Positions 6,650 through 13,047 of a stretch of 13,047 bases of DNA are shown in pieces. The position numbers and the translations under genes were made by a program. Under the pieces are notes generated by a model, which was not told where the DNA came from, did not search any database, and saw only the letters and a list, made by a program, of their open reading frames with translations. The stretch comes from an uncultured Bacillaceae bacterium. GTDB taxonomy: Bacteria; Bacillota; Bacilli; Bacillales; Caldibacillaceae. The stretch spans positions 1-13,047 of the forward strand of contig CALGAD010000150.1 in NCBI GenBank assembly GCA_937951955.1. Reading direction: 5' to 3'. Each line of letters begins with the position of its first letter. Within the stretch, counting starts at the first letter, position 1.

Positions 6650-9600
6650 TTACGATTTTCTCAATTTTCTTTGCAGGAAGAAGGCTGCTACTGCTACAGA
6701 TACAAGGGCTAAACCGATTAAGGCGATATTCCAGTAGTTCGTGGATGTTTTCGGCAATCCTTTATCCCCTGGCTTGTCGCCCGGTTTTTCACCTGGCTTA
6801 TCGCTCGGTTTGTCACCCGGCTTGTCGCCTGGTTTATCTCCTGGTTTATCCCCTGGATCTCCTGGTTTACCCGGATCTCCCGGTTTTCCTGGATCTCCTG
6901 GTTTGCCTGGATCACCTGGCTTGCCTGGATCGCCCGGATCACCTGGATCTCCCGGATCTCCTGGTTCAACGATATTTTTAATCTCATAAGTAGCGACTGC
7001 TTCCGTTCCTGCTTTGTTTTTCGCATAAACCGTATAGACGCCGTTTTTATCGACTTTGAAGGATTTGGTTTCTAAGTCAATGTCATTGCCGGCATCGGCA
7101 AAGTCCTCGATCTCTTTTTTACCGGCAAGCCACTTCAATGCGACGAGGTCACTATCACTGCTTACATCAACGGTAATCGTGACTGGACCAATGGTTGGCT
7201 CTTTCGGTGAATGGTCAAAGCGAAGGATAATTGGTTTCGGCTCAGGAGCTGGATCTTTTCCATCGTCCCCGTCATCGATATTATTAATTTCGATGGTAGC
7301 GACAGCCTCCGTTCCTTCGACATTTTTAGCGTAAACGGTGTATGCGCCATTTTCTGTTACCTCGAAGGACTTCGCTTCTAAATCAATGTCATTGCCAGCA
7401 TCCGCAAAGTCCTTTACATCCTTTTTACCCGGGAGCCATTTGAGAGCTTCCAGATCACTTTCGCTGTCAACTTGGACATGGATTGTGACCGGTCCCGCAG
7501 TTGGCTCTGTCGGTTCATGGGTTAACTCGATGGTAATTGGTTTCGGTTCAGGAGCCGGATCTTCGCCATCTTTAATGTTGGTAATTTCAATGGTTGCGAC
7601 AGCTTCTAAACCTTCACTATCTTTACCATAAACAGTGTAATGACCGTTTTCCGTAACTTCAAAGGATTTCGCTTCTAAGTCGATTGGCTCGCCTGCATCC
7701 TTAAAGTCTTCAACTGTTTTGACACCCGGTAACCATTTCAATGCAGCCAGTTCAACGTCTTCAGCAACATTCACATGAATGGTAACCGGACCTTCTGTCG
7801 GTTCTTCCGGTTCTTGGGTGAGCTCAATGGTGAACGGTTCTTCTACCTCAACGATATTATCAATCGCGATGGTAGCTACACCTTCTGCACCGCCTTCAGT
7901 TTTCGCATAAACGGTGTATGTGCCGTTTTTGTCAATTTCAAAGGCCTTAGCGTCTAAGTCAATATCGTTACCAGCATCCTTAAAGTCGCCAACGTCCTTT
8001 TCACCTTCTAACCATTTCAGCTCAACTACTTTTGTTTCACTTTCGACGTCTACCGAAATAGTAACCGGACCTTCTGTCGGTTCAGTAGGCGAGTGGGTCA
8101 AGCTGATTTTTACAGTTTCTTGAGGCGGCTCTTGGGTATCGCGTTCCACTTTAAACGTGGTTTCAGCCGATCCCGTATTGCCAGCAACATCGACGACATT
8201 GACGACAAAGGTGTACTCACCATTTTCTAAGCCAGTTAGTGATGCGCTAAATTGCCCATCATCATTTAAAACGACATAACCGCTTTTGACTTCATTTCCT
8301 TCCGCATCTTTCAATACATAGGTCGTGTTCAATGCCTGGTTGACATCAAAATCAACACCGAGATTTTCTTCTACTGGGGCTTTGTAGTCAAGCAATTTAT
8401 CGGCGATGGAACCAGTGAGTTTGACATTCGGCTCTGTCACTACTCCTTCTACCTCATCTAAGTGTACTTCCGGAGCAGTTCTCTTCACGATGAACGGTCC
8501 ATCATAATCGACCAGGTCTCCAGCTTCATTGTCCGTGCGCGAGATAAAGTCTACCGTGTATACGCCATCCGGAATATCCTCTTGTACCGGCTCACCGGAT
8601 TCAACCCAGCGATAATACGTACCGTCAATGGGTACGGTTAATTCGGAGTATACATTCTCTCCACCATAAATAGCGCCGATGTAGCCGTCTTTATTCACAC
8701 CATTTTCAGGATTGAGGACATCCCACAATTCGATGGTCACTAAATCTTCAAAAAGTCTAATACCTGCATACAATTCAGTTGCATCAAGCACTCCGTCCCC
8801 GTTCGGTGAGATGGCCCGGTCTTTTAAGAAGAAATGTGTTAGATTGCTGCTATCATAGGCTTCAGAAAACTCTACAGCAAACGGTAAAGAAAGATTTGTA
8901 GTACCGTTGCTAATATGAATATAACCTTGCAGGTCGCTGCCCGGACTATCTGCACCTGCAGGAACCGTTAAGGTTACCGTCAATGTCTCGGTCTCTCCGG
9001 CATTTAAGCTGAAGGAAGATTTATCGACCGTAACGGTTGCCTTGCTTAAATCGTTTTTCGGTACACGGGTTTTTTCCACCGTTACTTTATATTCACTCGA
9101 TGAATCTTTTAATCCCTTAACCTTGATTTCCCGAGTTACCGTCTTTTCTGAGTCTTCATTCGGTGCCACACGACCAAAGGTTACGGTACCTTTTTCATGG
9201 TGATGGGTCTCTCCATTAAATTCACTTTCCGCTTGAGCATAAGCAAGGGCTTGTGCATCGAAAGCTTTGACTGGATCAACCCGTCCTGCTCCTTGAGCAA
9301 AGACATCATAATTTTTATCAAAGAGTTTGGCCGTATTGGAAAGCGCTACTTTTACATCAAACGGTGTCCAATCGGGATTAGCCTCAAGTAACAAGGCTGC
9401 GATTCCCGCGACGTGTGGTGTTGCCATACTTGTTCCGGTAAAGCGATCATAAGCCTCGGAATAATCTGCATCCGGATAATCTTTACCGAAAGCAGGAATC
9501 GTTGACAGAATATTTGTTCCCGGTGCGACGACATCCGGTTTAATGTCATAGTTCGGTGTCGATGGACCACGGGAACTGGATTCATTCACCCTGTCTCCTG

Positions 9601-11254
9601 CATTGACTTTCTCTGTATATGTGTTAAAAGTGATTTTTCCGATTTTTCCTTCGGTGCTTTCAATGGCATTTTTGAACTCATATCCATCCTCAAATAAAAT
9701 TTCATAGGTTGGTAGATACTTAGGAGAGTCACCAAACTCTAGACCGAGTGATTCTTCTGTGGCATTGTTCCACATGAGAACTGCCACCGCTCCATGTTCC
9801 TTTGCTATTTTAATTTTTTCAGCAGGTGGTAGGGCTAGTGCTACTCCTACAAAGGCTACCTTACCTTCTACATCAATTCCTTCATAATCTTCTTCTTCAC
9901 CATATCCCGGGACAACTACAACATCATATGTTCCCGTTAAGGTTTCAGAAGGATCTTTTCCAGATGTCGATGCCATCATAGCAAGCGACTCTAAATCTTT
10001 CTTAAAGTCACCTGCTTCTACCGTTACATCCGCAAAATATGAATATTCATCAACAGTAGAGTTGCCAACCGATATGGCCATAGCTGCTGTTGCCGGGCTT
10101 CCGATTGTTTGGATACCCGGTCCGCTATTTCCGGTGGCAATCACAGCCGTGACCCCTGCCAAAACAGCGTTATTAATAGCGATGGAATCCGGGCTGTATT
10201 CATACGGGTTATTGTCACCTAAAGAGAGGTTTATTACATCCATGTTTTCTTCGACAGCTTTCTCAATTCCGGCAATGATACCATCATTCGGGCCTCTACC
10301 GTATGCACCTAAAACACGATAAGCATATAATTCAACTTCCGGTGCAACCCCTTTTACACCATATTCATTTTTCCCCTGTGCTGCAATCGTTCCAGCCACA
10401 TGAGTCCCGTGATCTGTATGGAAAGGAATTCCTCCCATCTCTTCAGGAGCACCTTCAGCCCTTTCTTTAGGTGAGGTTTCATAAGGATCATCCTCTGCCC
10501 GTTCATAAGCATAAATTTCCGGGTCATGCTCGATAAAGTTCCATCCGCCTTTGTAAACATCCTTTAAATCCGGATGTTCATAGTCAATACCTGTATCGAG
10601 AACTGCGACTTTAACCCCTTTTCCGGTTATACCTCGATCCCAGAGCTCTGGAATATTGAGATGATCATTGGTGCGGTCCATTAATGTGCCAACTTCACTG
10701 GTTTGATCTACATTAAGGGCATAACGTTCGGTGTTAGGATCAATACGAACAACACCTTCTAGTTGGGCAATTTTCTTTAAGTCCTTACCTTTAACTTTTA
10801 AGGACATGCCGTTAAGTACCTTGTTATAAGTGAAGCGTTTTTCATATTGAACCTTTTCATTTTTTAATTGCTTTTCAAAGTTAGCTTGCTGACTTTTTAC
10901 TTTCTGCTCAACACTTTTTGCATCAGCCGCTGAAAAAGTTTCCCCTTGAGCTTCTTTTTTCCCTTTTGCTAAAGCAACGGGATCCTCAGAAAACTGTACG
11001 ATTACATCTACCCATGCATCATCGGCCACGTTTTCCAGGGAAGAATGAATCGTCGGCTGATTTTTTAAAATATTAGATTGTATTTCCACAAGCTTTTTTA
11101 CTTGTTCAGTGTAAGACACTCTCGGTTCAGCAGTAGGTCCCTGTTTTACGTTTCGATTTATTCCTTGAGCGGAAACAGCGGGACTTAATAGTGAAAACAC
11201 AAGAGCAAAAGTCGCTAAAAGATTCAATAGTTTGAACAACCTTTTCCGCTTCAA
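6650..11254 (-). CDS. Vpr-like cell-wall-anchored S8 serine protease, paralog B (1534 aa)
   Basis: This is the second copy of the surface protease, colinear with the one ending at position 6. The signal peptide is 1-29 and the I9 propeptide about 81-180. Catalytic residues are Asp220, His282 and Ser609 (GTSMATPH), with oxyanion Asn376. A PA insert lies at about 402-558, followed by an Fn3-like module, an SPNGDGVLD loop (816-824) and an Ig-like domain. Four 88-residue Ig-like repeats (1048-1135, 1141-1228, 1240-1327, 1342-1429) follow, the last two preceded by DPAPEPKP linkers. A Gly/Pro/Asp/Lys stalk (1431-1498) leads to LPKTS (1500-1504), a membrane helix and RKLRKS. The 84 extra residues relative to paralog A are largely one more Ig repeat plus its linker. 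The start is TTG at 11254, with AGGGAGGT (complement of 11264-11271) 9 nt upstream. The catalytic core is highly similar to paralog A, while the PA insert is more divergent, so substrate preference may differ. A hairpin terminator follows the stop immediately. Confidence 0.96.
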   Translation of the reverse strand: MKRKRLFKLLNLLATFALVFSLLSPAVSAQGINRNVKQGPTAEPRVSYTEQVKKLVEIQSNILKNQPTIHSSLENVADDAWVDVIVQFSEDPVALAKGKKEAQGETFSAADAKSVEQKVKSQQANFEKQLKNEKVQYEKRFTYNKVLNGMSLKVKGKDLKKIAQLEGVVRIDPNTERYALNVDQTSEVGTLMDRTNDHLNIPELWDRGITGKGVKVAVLDTGIDYEHPDLKDVYKGGWNFIEHDPEIYAYERAEDDPYETSPKERAEGAPEEMGGIPFHTDHGTHVAGTIAAQGKNEYGVKGVAPEVELYAYRVLGAYGRGPNDGIIAGIEKAVEENMDVINLSLGDNNPYEYSPDSIAINNAVLAGVTAVIATGNSGPGIQTIGSPATAAMAISVGNSTVDEYSYFADVTVEAGDFKKDLESLAMMASTSGKDPSETLTGTYDVVVVPGYGEEEDYEGIDVEGKVAFVGVALALPPAEKIKIAKEHGAVAVLMWNNATEESLGLEFGDSPKYLPTYEILFEDGYEFKNAIESTEGKIGKITFNTYTEKVNAGDRVNESSSRGPSTPNYDIKPDVVAPGTNILSTIPAFGKDYPDADYSEAYDRFTGTSMATPHVAGIAALLLEANPDWTPFDVKVALSNTAKLFDKNYDVFAQGAGRVDPVKAFDAQALAYAQAESEFNGETHHHEKGTVTFGRVAPNEDSEKTVTREIKVKGLKDSSSEYKVTVEKTRVPKNDLSKATVTVDKSSFSLNAGETETLTVTLTVPAGADSPGSDLQGYIHISNGTTNLSLPFAVEFSEAYDSSNLTHFFLKDRAISPNGDGVLDATELYAGIRLFEDLVTIELWDVLNPENGVNKDGYIGAIYGGENVYSELTVPIDGTYYRWVESGEPVQEDIPDGVYTVDFISRTDNEAGDLVDYDGPFIVKRTAPEVHLDEVEGVVTEPNVKLTGSIADKLLDYKAPVEENLGVDFDVNQALNTTYVLKDAEGNEVKSGYVVLNDDGQFSASLTGLENGEYTFVVNVVDVAGNTGSAETTFKVERDTQEPPQETVKISLTHSPTEPTEGPVTISVDVESETKVVELKWLEGEKDVGDFKDAGNDIDLDAKAFEIDKNGTYTVYAKTEGGAEGVATIAIDNIVEVEEPFTIELTQEPEEPTEGPVTIHVNVAEDVELAALKWLPGVKTVEDFKDAGEPIDLEAKSFEVTENGHYTVYGKDSEGLEAVATIEITNIKDGEDPAPEPKPITIELTHEPTEPTAGPVTIHVQVDSESDLEALKWLPGKKDVKDFADAGNDIDLEAKSFEVTENGAYTVYAKNVEGTEAVATIEINNIDDGDDGKDPAPEPKPIILRFDHSPKEPTIGPVTITVDVSSDSDLVALKWLAGKKEIEDFADAGNDIDLETKSFKVDKNGVYTVYAKNKAGTEAVATYEIKNIVEPGDPGDPGDPGDPGKPGDPGKPGDPGKPGDPGKPGDPGDKPGDKPGDKPGDKPSDKPGEKPGDKPGDKGLPKTSTNYWNIALIGLALVSVAVAAFFLQRKLRKS
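6761..6964 (-). repeat. Gly/Pro/Asp/Lys tandem repeats of protease B stalk
   Basis: Residues 1431-1498 run PGD triplets, then PGKPGD hexapeptides, then DKPG tetrapeptides with single PSD and PGE variants. Function should match the stalk of paralog A, but the internal organisation differs: protease A has no PGKPGD block. Confidence 0.9.
6968..8113 (-). repeat. four 88-residue Ig-like repeats of protease B
   Basis: The units are residues 1048-1135 (nt 7850-8113), 1141-1228 (7571-7834), 1240-1327 (7274-7537) and 1342-1429 (6968-7231). Units 1 and 2 correspond to units 1 and 2 of protease A. Units 3 and 4 share its unit 3 between them and carry DPAPEPKP linkers in front. Confidence 0.9.
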
Positions 11255-11337
11255 ACGTTCTTTACCTCCCTATCCCCGAATTTTTTCGTTTGCTAAATTG
11301 AGAGAGAAAAGCTTTGTGTCCACCTAGCTTTGTCATC

Positions 11338-11346
11338 CCTCCCTTC
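11338..11346 (-). promoter_or_regulatory. GAAGGGAGG STAB-SD-like motif in protease B leader
   Basis: This is the counterpart of the motif before protease A, 8 of 9 bases identical, at the same distance from the -10 box and 83 nt before the TTG start. The translational ribosome binding site is a separate AGGGAGGT at 11264-11271. An ATG begins 1 nt after the motif, too close for efficient initiation. Confidence 0.45.
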
Positions 11347-11357
11347 TGCCACACAAA

Positions 11358-11363
11358 ATGATA
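11358..11363 (-). promoter_or_regulatory. -10 box of protease B promoter (extended, TGaTATCAT)
   Basis: On the minus strand TATCAT is preceded by TG at the extended -10 position, which can compensate for the weak -35 region. The predicted start is near 11351, giving a leader of about 97 nt. It aligns without gaps to the TATTAT upstream of protease A. Confidence 0.45.
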
Positions 11364-11373
11364 TCAGAATATT
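11359..11373. promoter_or_regulatory. CodY-box-like operator before protease B
   Basis: The plus-strand 15-mer TGATATCAGAATATT matches the CodY consensus at 10 of 15 positions and occupies the same position relative to the -10 box as the candidate before protease A. The larger block, 11365-11379, is 13/15 identical to 4466-4480. Confidence 0.35.
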
Positions 11374-11724
11374 CGATATAGTTTTATACCTCTAGATGTT
11401 CATTTTTTTGTACAACTCCCTGGTGAAATTTGAATTTTGTCAAACGATTCTACTATACTTTAGAAATCCTATATTCTTACTTTCCAACTATATAAATAAT
11501 TATTTATGATTTGGAGAATAAAAGTGGAAAAATATGTTTTTGTTCAAACTAATTCTTATATCCCTTGATTTTTTGTAACTAAGTCTTTTTTTCCTGGAAG
11601 AAATTTGTCTAATCTCTATTTTTAAGAGAAAAGGACTACCGATTGAATAATGAAAAAAGATTATTTATTCAAGATGTGAAAAATAAGTGAGGTTTACAGT
11701 AGAAATGATAAAGGAGGAAGTGGA

Positions 11725-11748
11725 ATGAACAGTTATAAATCATTGTGA
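11725..11748 (+). other. 7-codon mini-ORF behind a strong ribosome binding site
   Basis: AAAGGAGG (11710-11717) is followed 7 nt later by ATG and the codons for MNSYKSL, then TGA. The ribosome binding site is better than those of some full genes here, yet no longer frame continues. It could be a leader peptide, a decayed gene start, or the 5' part of a small RNA that ends at the hairpin near 11888. Confidence 0.25.
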
Positions 11749-11841
11749 TCGTTTTGAACAGATCCAACATCATAATACTTTACAAGTAATACCAATATTT
11801 GTGCGGATTAAATATTATGCAAAGTTCATGTATAAAAAAAT

Positions 11842-11888
11842 AAAAGTTCCGAGCATTTAGGTTAAACCCTTTACTTTCCGGAACTTTT
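11842..11888. terminator. hairpin terminator downstream of the J-domain gene
   Basis: AAAAGTTCCG (11842-11851) pairs perfectly with CGGAACTTTT (11879-11888). Read on the minus strand the stem is followed by an A and a run of seven T, about 125 nt past the J-domain stop. On the plus strand only a short T run follows, so the main direction is minus, with possible activity both ways. Confidence 0.65.
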
Positions 11889-12013
11889 TATGAAAATCAC
11901 ATTTTAATTTTCTAAGTAATTAAGATGTTTGTTTACAAGACATAAAATGGAATTTCTTTGACCATTTTTCGATTGCAAAGTTTTTAATCCTGTGTTCGAT
12001 AACATTAAATAGG

Positions 12014-12661
12014 TTATAAACTTGCCAGCCATGTGATTATTAAAATGACAACTAGAATATCCGCTACAATCGTTGTAACAACAAACGGAATGATTCCGAT
12101 AAAGTGATCATCCTTAATTAGACTGTTAAAAACTAACAAACCAATTGCAATACCGGGAATTGTACCGATACCTGTAAAACTGAGGATAAGACAGATCGTT
12201 AAAATAACACCAAAAAATCCCATTTTCATATAATCAAAAAGATTGAGCCTGGGCTTTCCCCGCTCACCGACTAAAATCGTTCGACCGGCTTCGTATGCAA
12301 ACCCTAATACTTGTTCAATTAAATCATCTAAAGACATATCGGCATACTGCTGGGCTTGTTGTTGGGCACGGCGCTGAAAATCTTGATATTCAGCACTCCC
12401 TGTATACTGAGTTTGCGAAGAAGCGTTTCGCCACATTTGGTCATAGTTTGCCCTTGATACGGGATCCCGCAACACCTCATAAGCTTCACTTATTTCAATG
12501 AACTGCTGGTGGGCATCTTGTGCAGGATTAACATCAGGGTGATATATTTTAGCTTTATTGCGGTAGGCTTTTCGAATTTCATCCATAGTTGCCTCTTTAG
12601 AGACCCCTAATATTTGATAGTAGTCTTTTAATTCATTATTCACTGTATTAATCGTCCTCAT
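12014..12661 (-). CDS. membrane-anchored J-domain (DnaJ-like) protein (215 aa)
   Basis: The protein is a J-domain cochaperone attached to the membrane. Residues 12-75 form a complete J domain (KDYYQILGV at helix I, HPD at 41-43, FIEISEAYEVLRDP at helix III), expected to stimulate the ATPase of a DnaK-type Hsp70. Residues 80-107 are a Gln-rich linker. About 147-212 are strongly hydrophobic and could form two or three membrane helices, so the J domain probably faces the cytoplasm. The Gly/Phe-rich region and zinc fingers of classical DnaJ are absent, so it is a specialised J protein, not DnaJ itself. Start choice: the ATG at 12661 has no ribosome binding site, whereas the GTG at 12643 has TGAGGA 11 nt upstream; starting there removes 6 residues and leaves the J domain intact. 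It is transcribed divergently from the membrane protein beginning at 12918. The client protein is unknown. Confidence 0.9.
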   Translation of the reverse strand: MRTINTVNNELKDYYQILGVSKEATMDEIRKAYRNKAKIYHPDVNPAQDAHQQFIEISEAYEVLRDPVSRANYDQMWRNASSQTQYTGSAEYQDFQRRAQQQAQQYADMSLDDLIEQVLGFAYEAGRTILVGERGKPRLNLFDYMKMGFFGVILTICLILSFTGIGTIPGIAIGLLVFNSLIKDDHFIGIIPFVVTTIVADILVVILIITWLASL

Positions 12662-12679
12662 TATTATATTTTAAAAGCA

Positions 12680-12709
12680 ATTATTCGTTCTATTTTACTT
12701 TCATCTCAA
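12680..12709 (-). promoter_or_regulatory. putative sigma-A promoter of the J-domain gene
   Basis: On the minus strand TTGAGA (12704-12709) and AATAAT (12680-12685) are 18 bp apart, each 5/6 to consensus. The predicted start near 12673 leaves only about 12 nt before the ATG at 12661 but a usable leader for the GTG at 12643, which supports the shorter protein. Confidence 0.4.
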
Positions 12710-12917
12710 AATCTAGTTACTTCCATAAATCCTTAAAGATAAACTATTATCAATTATTTTACGTTTATATAAGTATTATATCCTAACCATGCTAATCTTC
12801 CCACAGCAAATTCAATACTTTTGGACTATAGAATCATCTTCAGAAGTGTCCGATAATGAAGAATAGAGTTGTTATTTCAAGGAAAGCAAGTTAAATTTTC
12901 TTGGGAGGAAATCAATA

Positions 12918-13047
12918 ATGTCTCGTTGGCTAACACCGGAGGAGATGTTCCAAAAAAGAAAACGTAAAAAAATGCTTTTATACATGTCCATCCCGTTAAT
13001 CGGCATTATCGTAGGTGTTTTAATTACATTGCTCCTCAGCTATCTCT
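12918..13047 (+). CDS. small membrane protein, N-terminal 43 codons only (runs off the window)
   Basis: An open frame begins at ATG 12918 after GGGAGG (12903-12908, 9 nt spacing) and continues without a stop to the last base. The visible N-terminus starts MSRWLTPEEMF, continues with a basic stretch (QKRKRKK), then a hydrophobic segment from about residue 19 onward (MLLYMSIPLIGIIVGVL). This is the profile of an uncleaved N-terminal membrane anchor with the basic side in the cytoplasm. I do not recognise the family, and a signal peptide of a longer exported protein cannot be excluded. The strong ribosome binding site and uninterrupted frame support a real gene. Its divergent orientation to the J-domain gene means the 256-bp spacer must hold both promoters. 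Confidence 0.72.
   Translation, partial: MSRWLTPEEMFQKRKRKKMLLYMSIPLIGIIVGVLITLLLSYL

Larger units (their letters stand above)
11255..12013. other. 759-bp spacer between protease B and the J-domain gene
   Basis: The right-hand part holds a hairpin terminator (11842-11888). The centre holds an orphan ribosome binding site with a 7-codon ORF and an upstream inverted repeat, TTGAATAA (11643-11650) with TTATTCAA (11665-11672). The left part (to about 11390) is the protease B promoter and leader. About 11390-11640 and 11890-12013 are AT-rich, with nothing I can assign. Confidence 0.65.

Noticed and set aside
7338..7631. Plus-strand frames opposite the Ig-like repeats of protease B (also 7056-7334 and 7914-8123)
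   Set aside because: They recur with the repeat period and are mirror translations of the conserved repeat. They lack ribosome binding sites and known domains.
11262..11336. 24-codon upstream ORF in the protease B leader (ATG on minus at 11336, stop overlapping the ribosome binding site)
   Set aside because: The GGAGG lies only 1 nt before the ATG, too close for initiation, and the protease A leader has no equivalent ORF. The SD-like motif is better explained as a 5' stabiliser.

Overview
The window looks like chromosomal DNA from a low-GC Gram-positive of the Bacillaceae. The evidence is strong AGGAGG-type ribosome binding sites, frequent TTG starts, AT-rich spacers, Vpr-type secreted subtilases and sortase-type C-termini. 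The secreted proteins are very rich in Asp and Glu, as is common in salt- or alkali-tolerant bacilli. That last point, and any genus, are guesses.

Layout. Positions 6-4358 and 6650-11254 (both minus strand) encode two paralogous giant cell-wall-anchored serine proteases of 1450 and 1534 residues. Each has a signal peptide, an I9 propeptide, an S8 catalytic domain with a PA insert, Fn3-like and Ig-like modules, 88-residue Ig-like repeats (three in the first, four in the second), a Pro/Gly/Asp wall-spanning stalk, and an LPxT[A/S] sortase motif followed by a membrane anchor. Between them, on the plus strand (4931-6430), is a complete amidase-signature hydrolase resembling 6-aminohexanoate-cyclic-dimer hydrolase (NylA). 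The amidase and the second protease converge on a hairpin terminator that lies inside a 122-bp element with 16-bp perfect inverted ends. Right of the second protease is a 759-bp spacer with an orphan ribosome binding site and 7-codon ORF, plus a terminator hairpin. It is followed by a membrane-anchored J-domain protein (minus strand, 12014-12661) and, divergently, the first 43 codons of a small membrane protein that runs off the right edge.

How it fits together. The proteases should be exported, activated by propeptide removal and fixed to the peptidoglycan, giving surface proteolysis. Both are preceded by the same gap-free 42-bp module: a -10 box, a CodY-like operator overlapping it, and a GAAAGGAGG-type motif at the predicted mRNA 5' end, about 80 nt before the start codon. 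This suggests shared nutrient-responsive control and possibly 5' stabilisation of two very long mRNAs. The amidase is cytoplasmic and could act on amides or small cyclic peptides, but nothing in the sequence ties it functionally to the proteases.

The most notable signals are the shared promoter/leader module, the non-canonical sortase motifs, the repeat-number and stalk differences between the paralogs, and the small inverted-repeat element. I see no RNA genes, CRISPR arrays, transposases or phage genes.
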